A program made the position numbers and the translations under genes. The notes below the pieces were generated by a model. It was not told the DNA's origin. It worked only from the letters and a program-made list of their open reading frames with translations, and searched no databases. Below, one piece after another: positions 42,984 through 50,817 of a stretch of 64,000 nt of DNA. The stretch lies in NCBI RefSeq assembly GCF_018069895.1, contig NZ_JAGQDH010000010.1:27983-91982 (forward strand), read 5' to 3'. Each line of letters starts with the position of its first letter. Positions within the stretch are counted from its first letter, which is position 1. Source of the stretch: Roseovarius autotrophicus. GTDB taxonomy: Bacteria > Pseudomonadota > Alphaproteobacteria > Rhodobacterales > Rhodobacteraceae.

Positions 42984-43820
42984 ATGACCCGACCCGAGAC
43001 AGACCCCCAAGCGAGCGATTTCGCCGCCGTCATTCTTGCCGGAGAGCGCGACGCGCGCGATGCGCTGCGCGACCATGCGGGCGTGGCAAGCAAGGCGTTG
43101 ATCGAGATCGACGGGCAGCCGATGATCGCACGGGTGATTGCCGCGCTAGAGGGAGCGAGGCACGTCTCCTCGGTGCATCTGAGCGGACCGGCCGAGGCGG
43201 TGGTGAGTGGCTCGGACGTGCTTTCGGGGATGATCAGGGAGGGGCGCGTGGCGTGGTCCGCGCCGGGGGCCTCGCCCTCGACCAGCGCCTATGCGATGCT
43301 GGGCCGATTTTCCGAGGACCGCAAGGTGATGATCACTACCGCCGATCACCCGCTTCTGACCAGCGAGGTCGTCGATCATTTCTGCCGCGACGCTGCGCTC
43401 TCGGGCTGTGACGTGGTGGTGGGGCTGGCGCCCCATGATCTGGTGCGCGGGGCCTATCCGGACCTCAAGAAAACCGTGCTGCGCTTTGCCGACGGGCAAT
43501 ATTGCGGTTGCAACCTGTTTGCCTTTCTCACCGCCGATGGCCGACGCATGGCCGATTTCTGGCGACAAATCGAGCGCGAGCGCAAGAAGCCGCTTGTCGT
43601 GATCAGCATCCTGGGTCTCTGGGCAGTGCTACGCTATCGCATGGGTTGGCTCACGCTGGAGCGCGCGCTGGCGCTTTTGTCGCGCAAGACCGGGCTTCGC
43701 GTGGGTGTGGTTGTGCTGCCTTATGCGCACGCCTCGGTGGACGTCGACTCGGTCGATGATTATCTTGTGCTTCAGCGTTATGCCAATGCGGCCAGCGCGC
43801 CGCAGCCCACCCCGACCTGA
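42984..43820 (+). CDS. MobA-like nucleotidyltransferase (NTP_transf_3 type)
   Basis: This 278-residue protein begins with the GT-A-fold nucleotidyltransferase signature AAVILAGERDARDALRDHAGVASKALIEIDGQPMIARVI. The nucleotide/metal aspartates are in MITTADHPLLT (near residue 118) and a later VDVDSVDDY. Related proteins transfer a nucleotide to a sugar or alcohol phosphate. It starts 12 bp after the bCerS-like gene, so it may make the activated headgroup (for example CMP- or NMP-linked) used for a sphingophospholipid. The exact nucleotide and acceptor are unknown. Confidence 0.78.
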   Translation: MTRPETDPQASDFAAVILAGERDARDALRDHAGVASKALIEIDGQPMIARVIAALEGARHVSSVHLSGPAEAVVSGSDVLSGMIREGRVAWSAPGASPSTSAYAMLGRFSEDRKVMITTADHPLLTSEVVDHFCRDAALSGCDVVVGLAPHDLVRGAYPDLKKTVLRFADGQYCGCNLFAFLTADGRRMADFWRQIERERKKPLVVISILGLWAVLRYRMGWLTLERALALLSRKTGLRVGVVVLPYAHASVDVDSVDDYLVLQRYANAASAPQPTPT

Positions 43821-43870
43821 GGGCCTGTCGCGCCCGCCCCCTGTTCCTTCATCGAAAGAAAGATGCAGCC

Positions 43871-44533
43871 ATGACAACCACGATGACCAAACTGCTCAAT
43901 TTCGACGCCGTCGAAAAGGCCCCGCTCACCACCGATCCGTTCAGCTTCATGGTCGCCAGGGACGTGATCCCGGCGGACATGCTGGAGCGGGTGAACGCCG
44001 ATTATCCGCATATCGACCGGCCCGCCAACTTCAAGCCCGAGAGCCTCGAATACGGCCCCCTCTTCGCGCAGATCCTCGAGGATCTCGACAGCCCGGAATT
44101 CGAGCGGCTGATCTCGCGCAAGTTCGACATCGACCTGACCCAGACCACCAAGACCATCACCGTGCGCAAGCTGTCAGAGCCGAGCGACGGCAATATCCAC
44201 ACCGATCACTGGTCCAAGATCATGACCGTGCTGCTCTACTTCAACCCCGAATGGCATCAGGAGGGTGGCAAGCTGCGGATGCTGCGCGGCAAGCACGATA
44301 TCGAGGACTATGTCGCAGAGGTGACGCCGCTTGGCGGCACGCTGCTGGCGTTCAAGCGCTCCAACAACAGCTATCACGGCTACAAGCGTTTTGACGGAGA
44401 GCGGCGCATGGTGCAGGTGAACTGGGTACGCTCGGACCCGCTCGCGCTTCAGGCGCAGCGCATCTCACGCCTCGGCACCCATACAGGCAAGAAACTGCTG
44501 CGCATGGCCAAGGGGCTTGGCGGACGCGGCTGA
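43871..44533 (+). CDS. 2-oxoglutarate/Fe(II)-dependent oxygenase-like protein
   Basis: This 220-residue protein has a jelly-roll dioxygenase pattern: the HxD ligand in NIHTDHWSK (near residue 112), the strand MTVLLYFNPEWHQEGGKLRML, the distal histidine in SYHGYKRF (near 163) and the 2OG-binding Arg region RRMVQVNW. It is the last gene of the plus-strand bCerS set, 50 bp after the nucleotidyltransferase. It might hydroxylate the lipid or its headgroup; no specific substrate can be assigned. Confidence 0.78.
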   Translation: MTTTMTKLLNFDAVEKAPLTTDPFSFMVARDVIPADMLERVNADYPHIDRPANFKPESLEYGPLFAQILEDLDSPEFERLISRKFDIDLTQTTKTITVRKLSEPSDGNIHTDHWSKIMTVLLYFNPEWHQEGGKLRMLRGKHDIEDYVAEVTPLGGTLLAFKRSNNSYHGYKRFDGERRMVQVNWVRSDPLALQAQRISRLGTHTGKKLLRMAKGLGGRG

Positions 44534-44548
44534 GGCCGAATCGGAACT

Positions 44549-44569
44549 GCCCGGGCGTCAGGCCCGGGC
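44549..44569. terminator. Bidirectional hairpin between convergent genes
   Basis: GCCCGGGC (44549-44556) and GCCCGGGC (44562-44569) are perfect 8-bp arms around GTCAG. It lies between the stop codons of the oxygenase and sulfotransferase 1; there is no T-run. Confidence 0.45.
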
Positions 44570-44573
44570 CCCC

Positions 44574-45503
44574 TCATTCAGGCGCGTAGCCGAAGACCGG
44601 ATCGAGCCGGCCATCGACCATCGCATTCACCGCCGCCAACTGTTCGGGCGTGAAGTAGTCGCGATAGCCGCCGACCTTGCCACGCCGCACCTTGAAGCTG
44701 TCGGGGTTGGTCTCGTCACCGGGCTTCACGCGCTGGCCGCTGGCGCGCATGCCCTCTTTCGTCGCCTCGCGCTTTTTCATGTTCTCATAGGCGGCATAGT
44801 CGCGCGCGGCCTCGATATGCGCGGGATCGCCCGATGTGCCGGTATGGGTCACGGCCTTTTGCAGCGCGCTTGCGGGGTCGGCGCGCATGTCCTCGTAGCG
44901 CAGTGTCAGCAGGTTATCACCCATCATCGGCATGGCGCGCGCCCAGCCGTTGAAATACTCCACGATACGCGGGATGCCGCAAGCGGGGTTAGACACAAAG
45001 TCGAACATATCCACCTCGGCCCCGTGGGGCGGGTAGAAGTTCAACTCCTTCTTGCCGGGCAGCATCCGGTATTTCCACTGGAAATACTGCGACACCGCCA
45101 CATCGCGCGGGTCGCGCACCAGCAGCACGACGCGCTTGCCCCTGAAATGCTCAAGGCTTTCCCACTCGCGCAGATAGTCGCGCATGTAGTTGTTGTGGCT
45201 GAACAGCACGCGTGGCGCGGCCGGGTTCATGCGGTGGAAATTGTCGAACTCCAGCATGTTCTCGGTCGGCAGGCCGAAATGCAACTGGTAGAAGCGCGAC
45301 AGCATCACACGAAACCAGGTTCGTCCGCTCTTGCCCCAGGACATCAGCACCCAGTCGGCTTCCTGCAATTTCCGGTATTCCTCCTTGCCGCGCAGGCGCC
45401 GTTCCAGCGACAGCTTGCGGGGTTTGGGCAGGAAGAACAGCGCGCCAAGGATCAGGTGGCGGCTGGCTATGGCGCGGATTTCCCTGGGTGTGGTGTTGAA
45501 CAT
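44574..45503 (-). CDS. PAPS-dependent sulfotransferase, copy 1
   Basis: This 309-residue cytosolic-type sulfotransferase has the 5'-phosphosulfate-binding loop SWGKSGRTWFRVML (near residue 55), the 3'-phosphate motif VVLLVRDPRDVAVSQYF (near 127) and the C-terminal KVRRGKVGGYRDYFTPEQL. It moves sulfate from PAPS to a hydroxyl or amine. It lies inside the lipid island, divergent from ELM1 copy 2, with a close paralogue at 50818-51801. A sulfated sphingolipid is a testable product; nothing in the sequence fixes the acceptor. Confidence 0.85.
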   Translation of the reverse strand: MFNTTPREIRAIASRHLILGALFFLPKPRKLSLERRLRGKEEYRKLQEADWVLMSWGKSGRTWFRVMLSRFYQLHFGLPTENMLEFDNFHRMNPAAPRVLFSHNNYMRDYLREWESLEHFRGKRVVLLVRDPRDVAVSQYFQWKYRMLPGKKELNFYPPHGAEVDMFDFVSNPACGIPRIVEYFNGWARAMPMMGDNLLTLRYEDMRADPASALQKAVTHTGTSGDPAHIEAARDYAAYENMKKREATKEGMRASGQRVKPGDETNPDSFKVRRGKVGGYRDYFTPEQLAAVNAMVDGRLDPVFGYAPE

Positions 45504-45601
45504 GGGCGTGTCTTTCGACTGGTCGGGGCTTTATGTCTCGGGGCGTTCCGGTGCATAGCATGACCGGGGCGGACCGCGCCCCTTTGAACGCAAGCGGCGG
45601 G

Positions 45602-46693
45602 ATGATGCAAGCGAAAGTCTGGACACTTCTGGGCCGCAAGGCCGGGGACAACACGCAGGTAGAGACGCTGGCGGCGATGCTGGGCTGGCCGGTGGAGGAC
45701 AGGCATATCAGTGCGCGCGCCTGGGAATTGTTGCCGCATCTGGTGCTGGGCGAGACGCTTTGGGGCATCGACGTGGCGGCATCCTCGCCTCTCGCCCCGC
45801 CCTGGCCCGATCTGGTGATCAGCGCGGGCCGTCGCAACGAGCCTGTGGCGCGCTGGATCCGGCGGCAGGCGGGGGGACGGGTGAAGTTGGTGCATGTGGG
45901 GCGGCCCTGGGCGCCGCTTGATACTTGGGATCTTGTTGTCACCACGCCACAATATTTCCTGGCTCAAGGCGGTAATGTGCTGGTCAATCCGTTGCCATTG
46001 CACCCTCTGAGCCGAGAGAGCGTGGCGCCCGAGGCCGCGCGCCTTGGCCCGCGTCTGGCGCATCTGCCGCGCCCGTGGACAACGGTGCTGATCGGTGGCG
46101 ACAGCGGGGCGTTCGTGTTCACGCCCGAGACGGGGCGGCGACTGGCCGAGGGGGTGAACCGCCTGGTGGCGGCGACGGGGGGGGGCGTGCTGGTGAGCGA
46201 TAGCCCGCGCACACCCGCACCCGCGCGCGCAGCGTTTCAGGCCGCGCTGACCGTTCCTGCCGAGTGTTTCTGGTTTCACGCCCGCCAGGACTGGCCCGGG
46301 AACCCCTATCGCGGCTTTCTGGGGCTGGCGGACCGGTTCGTTGTCACCGGCGAGAGCATGTCGATGCTGGCCGAGGCCGCCGCCATGGGCCGCCCGCTCT
46401 ATGTGTTCGATCCGTCAGAGCAGGGACAATGGTGGTGGCGGGCGCATAACTGGCGCCACAAGCCGCTCAGCCACCGTCTGGCGATGCGGCTCGCGCCGGT
46501 GCGGATGCGCCGCGATGTGGGGCGGATACAGGCAGCACTTGTGGCGCAGGGGCAGGCGCGGTGGCTGGAAGAAGCCCCGGCGTTGATCGCGGGCGGCGAG
46601 GGCTGGTTCGGCGCGACCGCAGCAGACCCCCTGTCCGCCGCGCGGCGCGCGGCGGAACGGGTGCGCGCATTGTTCGGGCATGGTCCGGGCTGA
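45602..46693 (+). CDS. ELM1-family (DUF1022) protein, copy 2
   Basis: This 363-residue protein (from ATGATG at 45602; an in-frame ATG at 45533 would add 23 residues and leave only 29 bp to the divergent sulfotransferase) is similar to copy 1 throughout. It has [57 protein letters not shown] and TGESMSMLAEAAAMGRPLYVFD. A role in glycosyl transfer or lipid handling is inferred only from the GT-B-like donor motif and the context. A hairpin at 46681-46704 ends it. Confidence 0.8.
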   Translation: MMQAKVWTLLGRKAGDNTQVETLAAMLGWPVEDRHISARAWELLPHLVLGETLWGIDVAASSPLAPPWPDLVISAGRRNEPVARWIRRQAGGRVKLVHVGRPWAPLDTWDLVVTTPQYFLAQGGNVLVNPLPLHPLSRESVAPEAARLGPRLAHLPRPWTTVLIGGDSGAFVFTPETGRRLAEGVNRLVAATGGGVLVSDSPRTPAPARAAFQAALTVPAECFWFHARQDWPGNPYRGFLGLADRFVVTGESMSMLAEAAAMGRPLYVFDPSEQGQWWWRAHNWRHKPLSHRLAMRLAPVRMRRDVGRIQAALVAQGQARWLEEAPALIAGGEGWFGATAADPLSAARRAAERVRALFGHGPG

Positions 46694-46704
46694 CACCCGG
46701 GCCA
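46681..46704. terminator. Hairpin between convergent ELM1-2 and GT8-1
   Basis: TGGTCCGGG (46681-46689) pairs with CCCGGGCCA (46696-46704) with one G-U wobble. It spans the ELM1-2 stop codon; there is no T-run, so it may be a Rho-assisted or bidirectional end. Confidence 0.4.
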
Positions 46705-46710
46705 GACCGC

Positions 46711-47661
46711 TCAGGCCGCCATCGCCAGATTTCCCGCGCTCAGCGGATGTGCCGGGGCGGGCGGCAGGTCGGGCGTTTTGTCGAGCATCTCGAAGGCGTC
46801 GTGGCGGACGTGGTTCTGCGCCATCTCATTGCGCAGGAACTCCTCCGAGATCTTGCCCTCGTTGACGCATTCCTTGAGCAACCCCAGGAAGAACCGTTCC
46901 TGGTTCTTGTCGGGATGCGCCTTGTAATTGCCCATCAGCCCGTATTCACCAAAGAGCTGGCGGCGCAGGCGCAGCACCCAACCGGCGGGCGGGAAGGCGC
47001 GGAACCGCTCGGCGGGACGCCAATCGACCTTGAGGCCGGTCTTCCACGGCTGCGTCTTGCGCCGCGTGGTGTGCAGCATCTTGGTTTCGGTCGTGAACTT
47101 GTCGAAATCGTTCCACTCTTTCTCGATGAACTCGATCGTCTCGCGCGGCTCCTTGCGCAGGCCGATCCAGTCCTGATAGTCGAGCGTGCCCGCGAACATC
47201 GCGCGGAATTGCTCCTCGACCTTCCAGTGGGTCAGCTTCGCGCAGTCGAGCAGCATGACCGACGAGGCCACGTTGCCGTCAATGAGGCCCTTGGGGCCCG
47301 AGCGCATCCGCGCCATGATCGCCTTGCCGTTCATCTCGCGGCTCAGCAGATCCCAGATATCCGCGCACGCAAAAACATCGGGGTCGATGACCACGGCGCG
47401 ACCCTCATAACCCATGAGTTCCGGCGGCATCATCCGGGTGGGGGTGAAGGATTGCAGGTCGTCGTTGAGCCACACGCGCTTGATCCCGTCGCGCAGGTAT
47501 TCGCGGCCCTCGTGCTCGGCGAAGAACGGATAGTTGCGGCTGTCCATGATATGGATGTCGAACTTGTCATTATGCGCCGAATAGCGCCGGATGGCATGCT
47601 CGGCCACGATCGCGCCGACGATCTGCTTGTGGTTGGTCTGGATGAAGACACCGTAGTTCAT
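46711..47661 (-). CDS. GT8-like glycosyltransferase-like protein, copy 1
   Basis: This 316-residue protein has a GT-A-like aspartate pair in AVVIDPDVFACADIWDLL (near residue 93), an N-terminal MNYGVFIQTNHKQIVGAIVAEHAIRR segment and RKTQPWKTGLKVDWRP (near 197). It is similar over its whole length to the protein at 52060-53019. GT8-like enzymes transfer sugars from UDP-sugar donors; here the donor and acceptor are unknown. I use the ATG at 47661, with AGGGGACGG upstream, and not the ATG 10 codons earlier. Confidence 0.7.
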   Translation of the reverse strand: MNYGVFIQTNHKQIVGAIVAEHAIRRYSAHNDKFDIHIMDSRNYPFFAEHEGREYLRDGIKRVWLNDDLQSFTPTRMMPPELMGYEGRAVVIDPDVFACADIWDLLSREMNGKAIMARMRSGPKGLIDGNVASSVMLLDCAKLTHWKVEEQFRAMFAGTLDYQDWIGLRKEPRETIEFIEKEWNDFDKFTTETKMLHTTRRKTQPWKTGLKVDWRPAERFRAFPPAGWVLRLRRQLFGEYGLMGNYKAHPDKNQERFFLGLLKECVNEGKISEEFLRNEMAQNHVRHDAFEMLDKTPDLPPAPAHPLSAGNLAMAA

Positions 47662-47747
47662 GGGCGAGGTCCGTCCCCTGTCTGTTATCATTCGCGCGCG
47701 ATCTTACATGAGAGTGTCGCGGGGTTCCATGACCGCTGCGTTCACGA

Positions 47748-48683
47748 TCAATGAAATACTCCGCGCCGGTACAGCTGCCAGAACAGGCCCCAGATATGGA
47801 TCAGGGGTCGGCGGCGCACCTTGTCGGGGATCTCCACCACCTGGCCCGAATGGCGCGAGAGTTTCCACGCCAGATAATCGAGCCCGCCCTCGAAGGTAAA
47901 AAGCCCCTTGATGAGCCGCGCCACCGAGAGCGTCTTGCCCTGCACCCGGCGCAAGCCCCAGAGCAGGGGGGCCGTGCGGCGGGCGGCGGCGGGGATATCC
48001 GCGCTGTAGCAAAGCGGGCCGTCGCTTTCGTGAAGTGTGAGCCGGTCCCCAAGCCGTGGCAGCAACGCGCGTGTCATCGCCACGAAGAATTCGCGCCCGT
48101 GACCCGCCAGTTCGGCGGCGCGGCCCTGGCGCTCGGCGCGCAACTCGGTGGCATAGCTGAGCGCGAGCGCCCCCTGCCAGAGCGCCTCGACGGTGCCCTC
48201 TTGCGGCAGGGCGGGCAGCGCGCGGCGCAAGAGCGTCTCGCCCGCGCGCAGAAAGGCCGCGTGCAGGCGGTCTTGTGTCTCGGCGCTGTCGGCCCAGATC
48301 ACCTTGACCGGCTGCGCGAAGCGGCCCCAGAGATAGGATTGAAACCACCCCGGCCCGGTGCCGCGCTCGAATTGATTCAGGCTCAGGACGGCGTATTTGC
48401 AGCGCACGGTGTCAGGGCCGAGCGGGGCCTCGAGGTAATAGACATTGGGTGGCAGCGCGCGGCCCGCAAGGCGCAGCGCAAGACGCGGCTCGGCGCGGGG
48501 CGTGGGATCGACCAGCACATAGAAATCCACCAGCCCGTCGAGCAGATCGCCGCCGCGCAGGCACGAGCCATAGAGGATCACCGCCTGAAGCCCCGCGCCG
48601 AACCGCGCCGAGAGCGCGCCGTGAAGCGCGCGCAGCGCGGGCGCATCGTCGAGTGTGGGGCCGGGGGCGGCGGGATAAGTCAT
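47748..48683 (-). CDS. TAM41-like (Mmp37) cytidylyltransferase
   Basis: This 311-residue protein resembles the mitochondrial CDP-diacylglycerol synthase TAM41. It has YGSCLRGGDLLDGLVDFYVLVD (near 38-59: Gly-Ser then the acidic D53/D59), the VYYLEAPLGPD...CKYAVLSLNQF block (near 81-104, K97) and SYLWGRFAQPVKVI (near 116-129). TAM41 makes CDP-DAG from phosphatidate and CTP. The gene follows the lipid kinase by 7 bp on the same strand, which suggests it uses the kinase product, possibly ceramide-1-phosphate, to make CDP-ceramide. The family call is from remembered motifs. It ends a four-gene minus-strand set. Confidence 0.75.
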   Translation of the reverse strand: MTYPAAPGPTLDDAPALRALHGALSARFGAGLQAVILYGSCLRGGDLLDGLVDFYVLVDPTPRAEPRLALRLAGRALPPNVYYLEAPLGPDTVRCKYAVLSLNQFERGTGPGWFQSYLWGRFAQPVKVIWADSAETQDRLHAAFLRAGETLLRRALPALPQEGTVEALWQGALALSYATELRAERQGRAAELAGHGREFFVAMTRALLPRLGDRLTLHESDGPLCYSADIPAAARRTAPLLWGLRRVQGKTLSVARLIKGLFTFEGGLDYLAWKLSRHSGQVVEIPDKVRRRPLIHIWGLFWQLYRRGVFH

Positions 48684-48690
48684 GCGGGCC

Positions 48691-49674
48691 TCATCGCAGC
48701 GGGCGCAGGAAACGGATCGGGCCTTCTGCGCTCACGATAAGCGGATTTTCGCCGCCCGCTGTCACAAAAAGCTCGCCGTCGAGGTTCAACTCGCCGTCAA
48801 GGAACATCTCGAAACGGTCGGTGCGAAAGCTCTCATAGCCGTTGGCGGGCGTGACATGGGGGTTGGGTCGCCCACGCAACACCGAAAGGATACTGCGCCC
48901 GAACCGCGCCGCGCCGCCCTGAATGGTGGTAAGGCCGATGCGTCCGCCTTGCCGCGCCCAGAACGGACGCATCCCCAGAAAGAGCCGGTCGAGTGTGCTT
49001 GCCACGAGGATCAGCATGGGGGCCTCGTCGCGCGTGACGGGGGCGCCGGTACCGGCGAGGGACAAGCGCACATGGGTCGGCTGGTAGAAGCGCGGATCCT
49101 GCCGAATCAAGCCCCAGAGCGCGCGGATGAGAATGAGCCCAAGGCTGATTTCCCCGCCAAGCCCGCGCGAATGCACCTTGTCATGGGCAAAGCGCGTGGC
49201 CTGCATGATCGCGCCGGTGCCAAGGAACATGCCATGCCGCACCGCGCCATCGGCGGCCCCCTCGACGCGCATGATGTGGCGGCTGCGGATCTCGGCCCCG
49301 ACCAAGGGCGCGCCCGCGTCGAGCCAGCGACAGAGCCGGTCGAGCGCGCGGCGCGGGGTCGAGGCCAGGCCGATATCGCCCGCTGTCATGTTGGCCGTGC
49401 CGCCGGGCAAGAGCATGACCAGCGGCAGCGCGCCCTCGGGCCAATGCTCCAGCATCAGGCCAAGCGTGGCGGCAATGGTGCCGTCGCCGCCGTTGATCAC
49501 CACCACCTCGGGGGCCTCGCGGAGCAGCGCGAGCATCAGCGTGCGCGCGTCATCGGGCGAGCGGGTGACGTGATGGGTGACATGCCCGTAGGCGGCGAGG
49601 CGGGCGTTGAGCTGCTCCAGCCCCTTGCGGTTGTTTCCGCTCAACGGGTTGGTGATGACGCTGACGCGGGTCAT
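48691..49674 (-). CDS. Diacylglycerol/ceramide kinase-like lipid kinase
   Basis: This 327-residue DAGK-catalytic-family protein has the N-terminal ITNPLSGNN, the nucleotide-binding VVINGGDGTIAATL (near 61), LPGGTANMTAGDIGLA (near 91) and a C-terminal DGELNLDGELF. It phosphorylates a lipid hydroxyl with ATP. In Caulobacter a similar gene in the sphingolipid cluster is reported as a ceramide kinase needed for anionic phosphosphingolipid. The ATG at 49674 overlaps the ELM1-3 stop (ATGA). It is followed 7 bp later by the TAM41-like gene. Ceramide is the best substrate guess here, but diacylglycerol remains possible. Confidence 0.85.
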   Translation of the reverse strand: MTRVSVITNPLSGNNRKGLEQLNARLAAYGHVTHHVTRSPDDARTLMLALLREAPEVVVINGGDGTIAATLGLMLEHWPEGALPLVMLLPGGTANMTAGDIGLASTPRRALDRLCRWLDAGAPLVGAEIRSRHIMRVEGAADGAVRHGMFLGTGAIMQATRFAHDKVHSRGLGGEISLGLILIRALWGLIRQDPRFYQPTHVRLSLAGTGAPVTRDEAPMLILVASTLDRLFLGMRPFWARQGGRIGLTTIQGGAARFGRSILSVLRGRPNPHVTPANGYESFRTDRFEMFLDGELNLDGELFVTAGGENPLIVSAEGPIRFLRPLR

Positions 49675-50810
49675 TGGGCCTCTCGGGGCAGCAGCGCGTC
49701 GATGCGCGCAAGGATACGTGCCATGTCGGCATCGGTCTCGGTGGCGGTGTCTGCGCGTGTCGCATGGCTGTGCTCTGCGATCCATGTGGCAAGGCCACGG
49801 TCGATCAGGGTCTGGTGAAAGCGCGGGAAATGCCGGGTCTGCGGCATGAGGCGCAACCGGTAGAGCGTGCGCGCGAGCGCAATACGGGCGTGCTCGCGGG
49901 GCGATCCGTCCTGCGGCGGCTGAAACAGCCAGCTTGCCAGCGCGCGCCGCCCGTTATCCAGCCCGCCCAGCCAGCCCGTCGGCAGCGGCAGGATTTCGAG
50001 GGGCCTGGCCAGACGCGCCACCTCAAGCTGCATCGAGATGCTGTCGCCGGTGACAACGAACCGGTCGGCCAGCGCCAGCAGCCCGGCATAGGGGTTCCCG
50101 CCATCGGGCGCGTGCCAGTCGAAGCGCGGCACCTCGGCTGTCTGACCCTCGGTCAGCGCCGCCACCAGGCCTTCGGGCGTGCGGCGCGAGCCGACGACAT
50201 AGGGTGTGCCGCCTTCGGCCAGAACCTGCGCGATGCGCGCGCGCAGGCGCGCCGTCACGCTGGCATTGTAGACAAAGGGATTGGTCGGCCCACCGATGAG
50301 AAAAGCGACAATCGGGCGGGGCAGGGCGGCAAGGGCGGCCTGCCACTCGGCGCGCCCCGCCTCCAGCCGCGCGGGATCGACGCGCATCAGCGGCAGCCCG
50401 ATATGGAGGACGTTCGGGAAGGGGGCGGGCAGGGTCTCGGCGCTTGTCACGATCAGGTCGAAATGATCCATCATCCCCGAGGGCTTGCCCACCAGAACGA
50501 TACGCGCGCGCCCGCCCGATCGCGCCTTGATCCAGAGCGCGGCATTGGCGGGGCGGCGGCCGCTGGTCAGGATGAGATCCGGCCAGGGGGGGGCAAGCGC
50601 GTCGGAGCGGCCCATGTCGAGATGCGACAGCGACGCCGCCACCCGAGGCTTTCCCAGAACCCATTGCGGCTGCATCTCCAGATGGCGCAATTCGCTGTGC
50701 CACCCGCGTGCGGCAGAGAGCGCGTCGGCGATCATCTCGACCTGACCGTTATCGCCGCGCTTGTCGCCGAGCACCCGCCAGATGCGCGGCCCTGTGGTCC
50801 CCGCGCTCAT
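49671..50810 (-). CDS. ELM1-family (DUF1022) protein, copy 3
   Basis: This 379-residue protein is more diverged than copies 1 and 2 but keeps RVLGDKRGDNGQVEMIADAL, PDLILTSGRRPANAALWIK, FDLIVTSAETL and the TGDSISMQLEVARLARPLEIL donor-like motif, which lacks the Gly of Gly-x-Pro. It lies between sulfotransferase 2 (7 bp) and the lipid kinase (4-nt overlap) in one operon. Its specificity probably differs from copies 1 and 2. Function is inferred by context only. Confidence 0.8.
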   Translation of the reverse strand: MSAGTTGPRIWRVLGDKRGDNGQVEMIADALSAARGWHSELRHLEMQPQWVLGKPRVAASLSHLDMGRSDALAPPWPDLILTSGRRPANAALWIKARSGGRARIVLVGKPSGMMDHFDLIVTSAETLPAPFPNVLHIGLPLMRVDPARLEAGRAEWQAALAALPRPIVAFLIGGPTNPFVYNASVTARLRARIAQVLAEGGTPYVVGSRRTPEGLVAALTEGQTAEVPRFDWHAPDGGNPYAGLLALADRFVVTGDSISMQLEVARLARPLEILPLPTGWLGGLDNGRRALASWLFQPPQDGSPREHARIALARTLYRLRLMPQTRHFPRFHQTLIDRGLATWIAEHSHATRADTATETDADMARILARIDALLPREAQ

Positions 50811-50817
50811 CCGCGTC

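Noticed and set aside
40603..42984. 793-codon minus-strand reading including the LpxL-like gene
   Set aside because: Only the last 322 codons match the acyltransferase; the rest is antisense to the bCerS-like gene.
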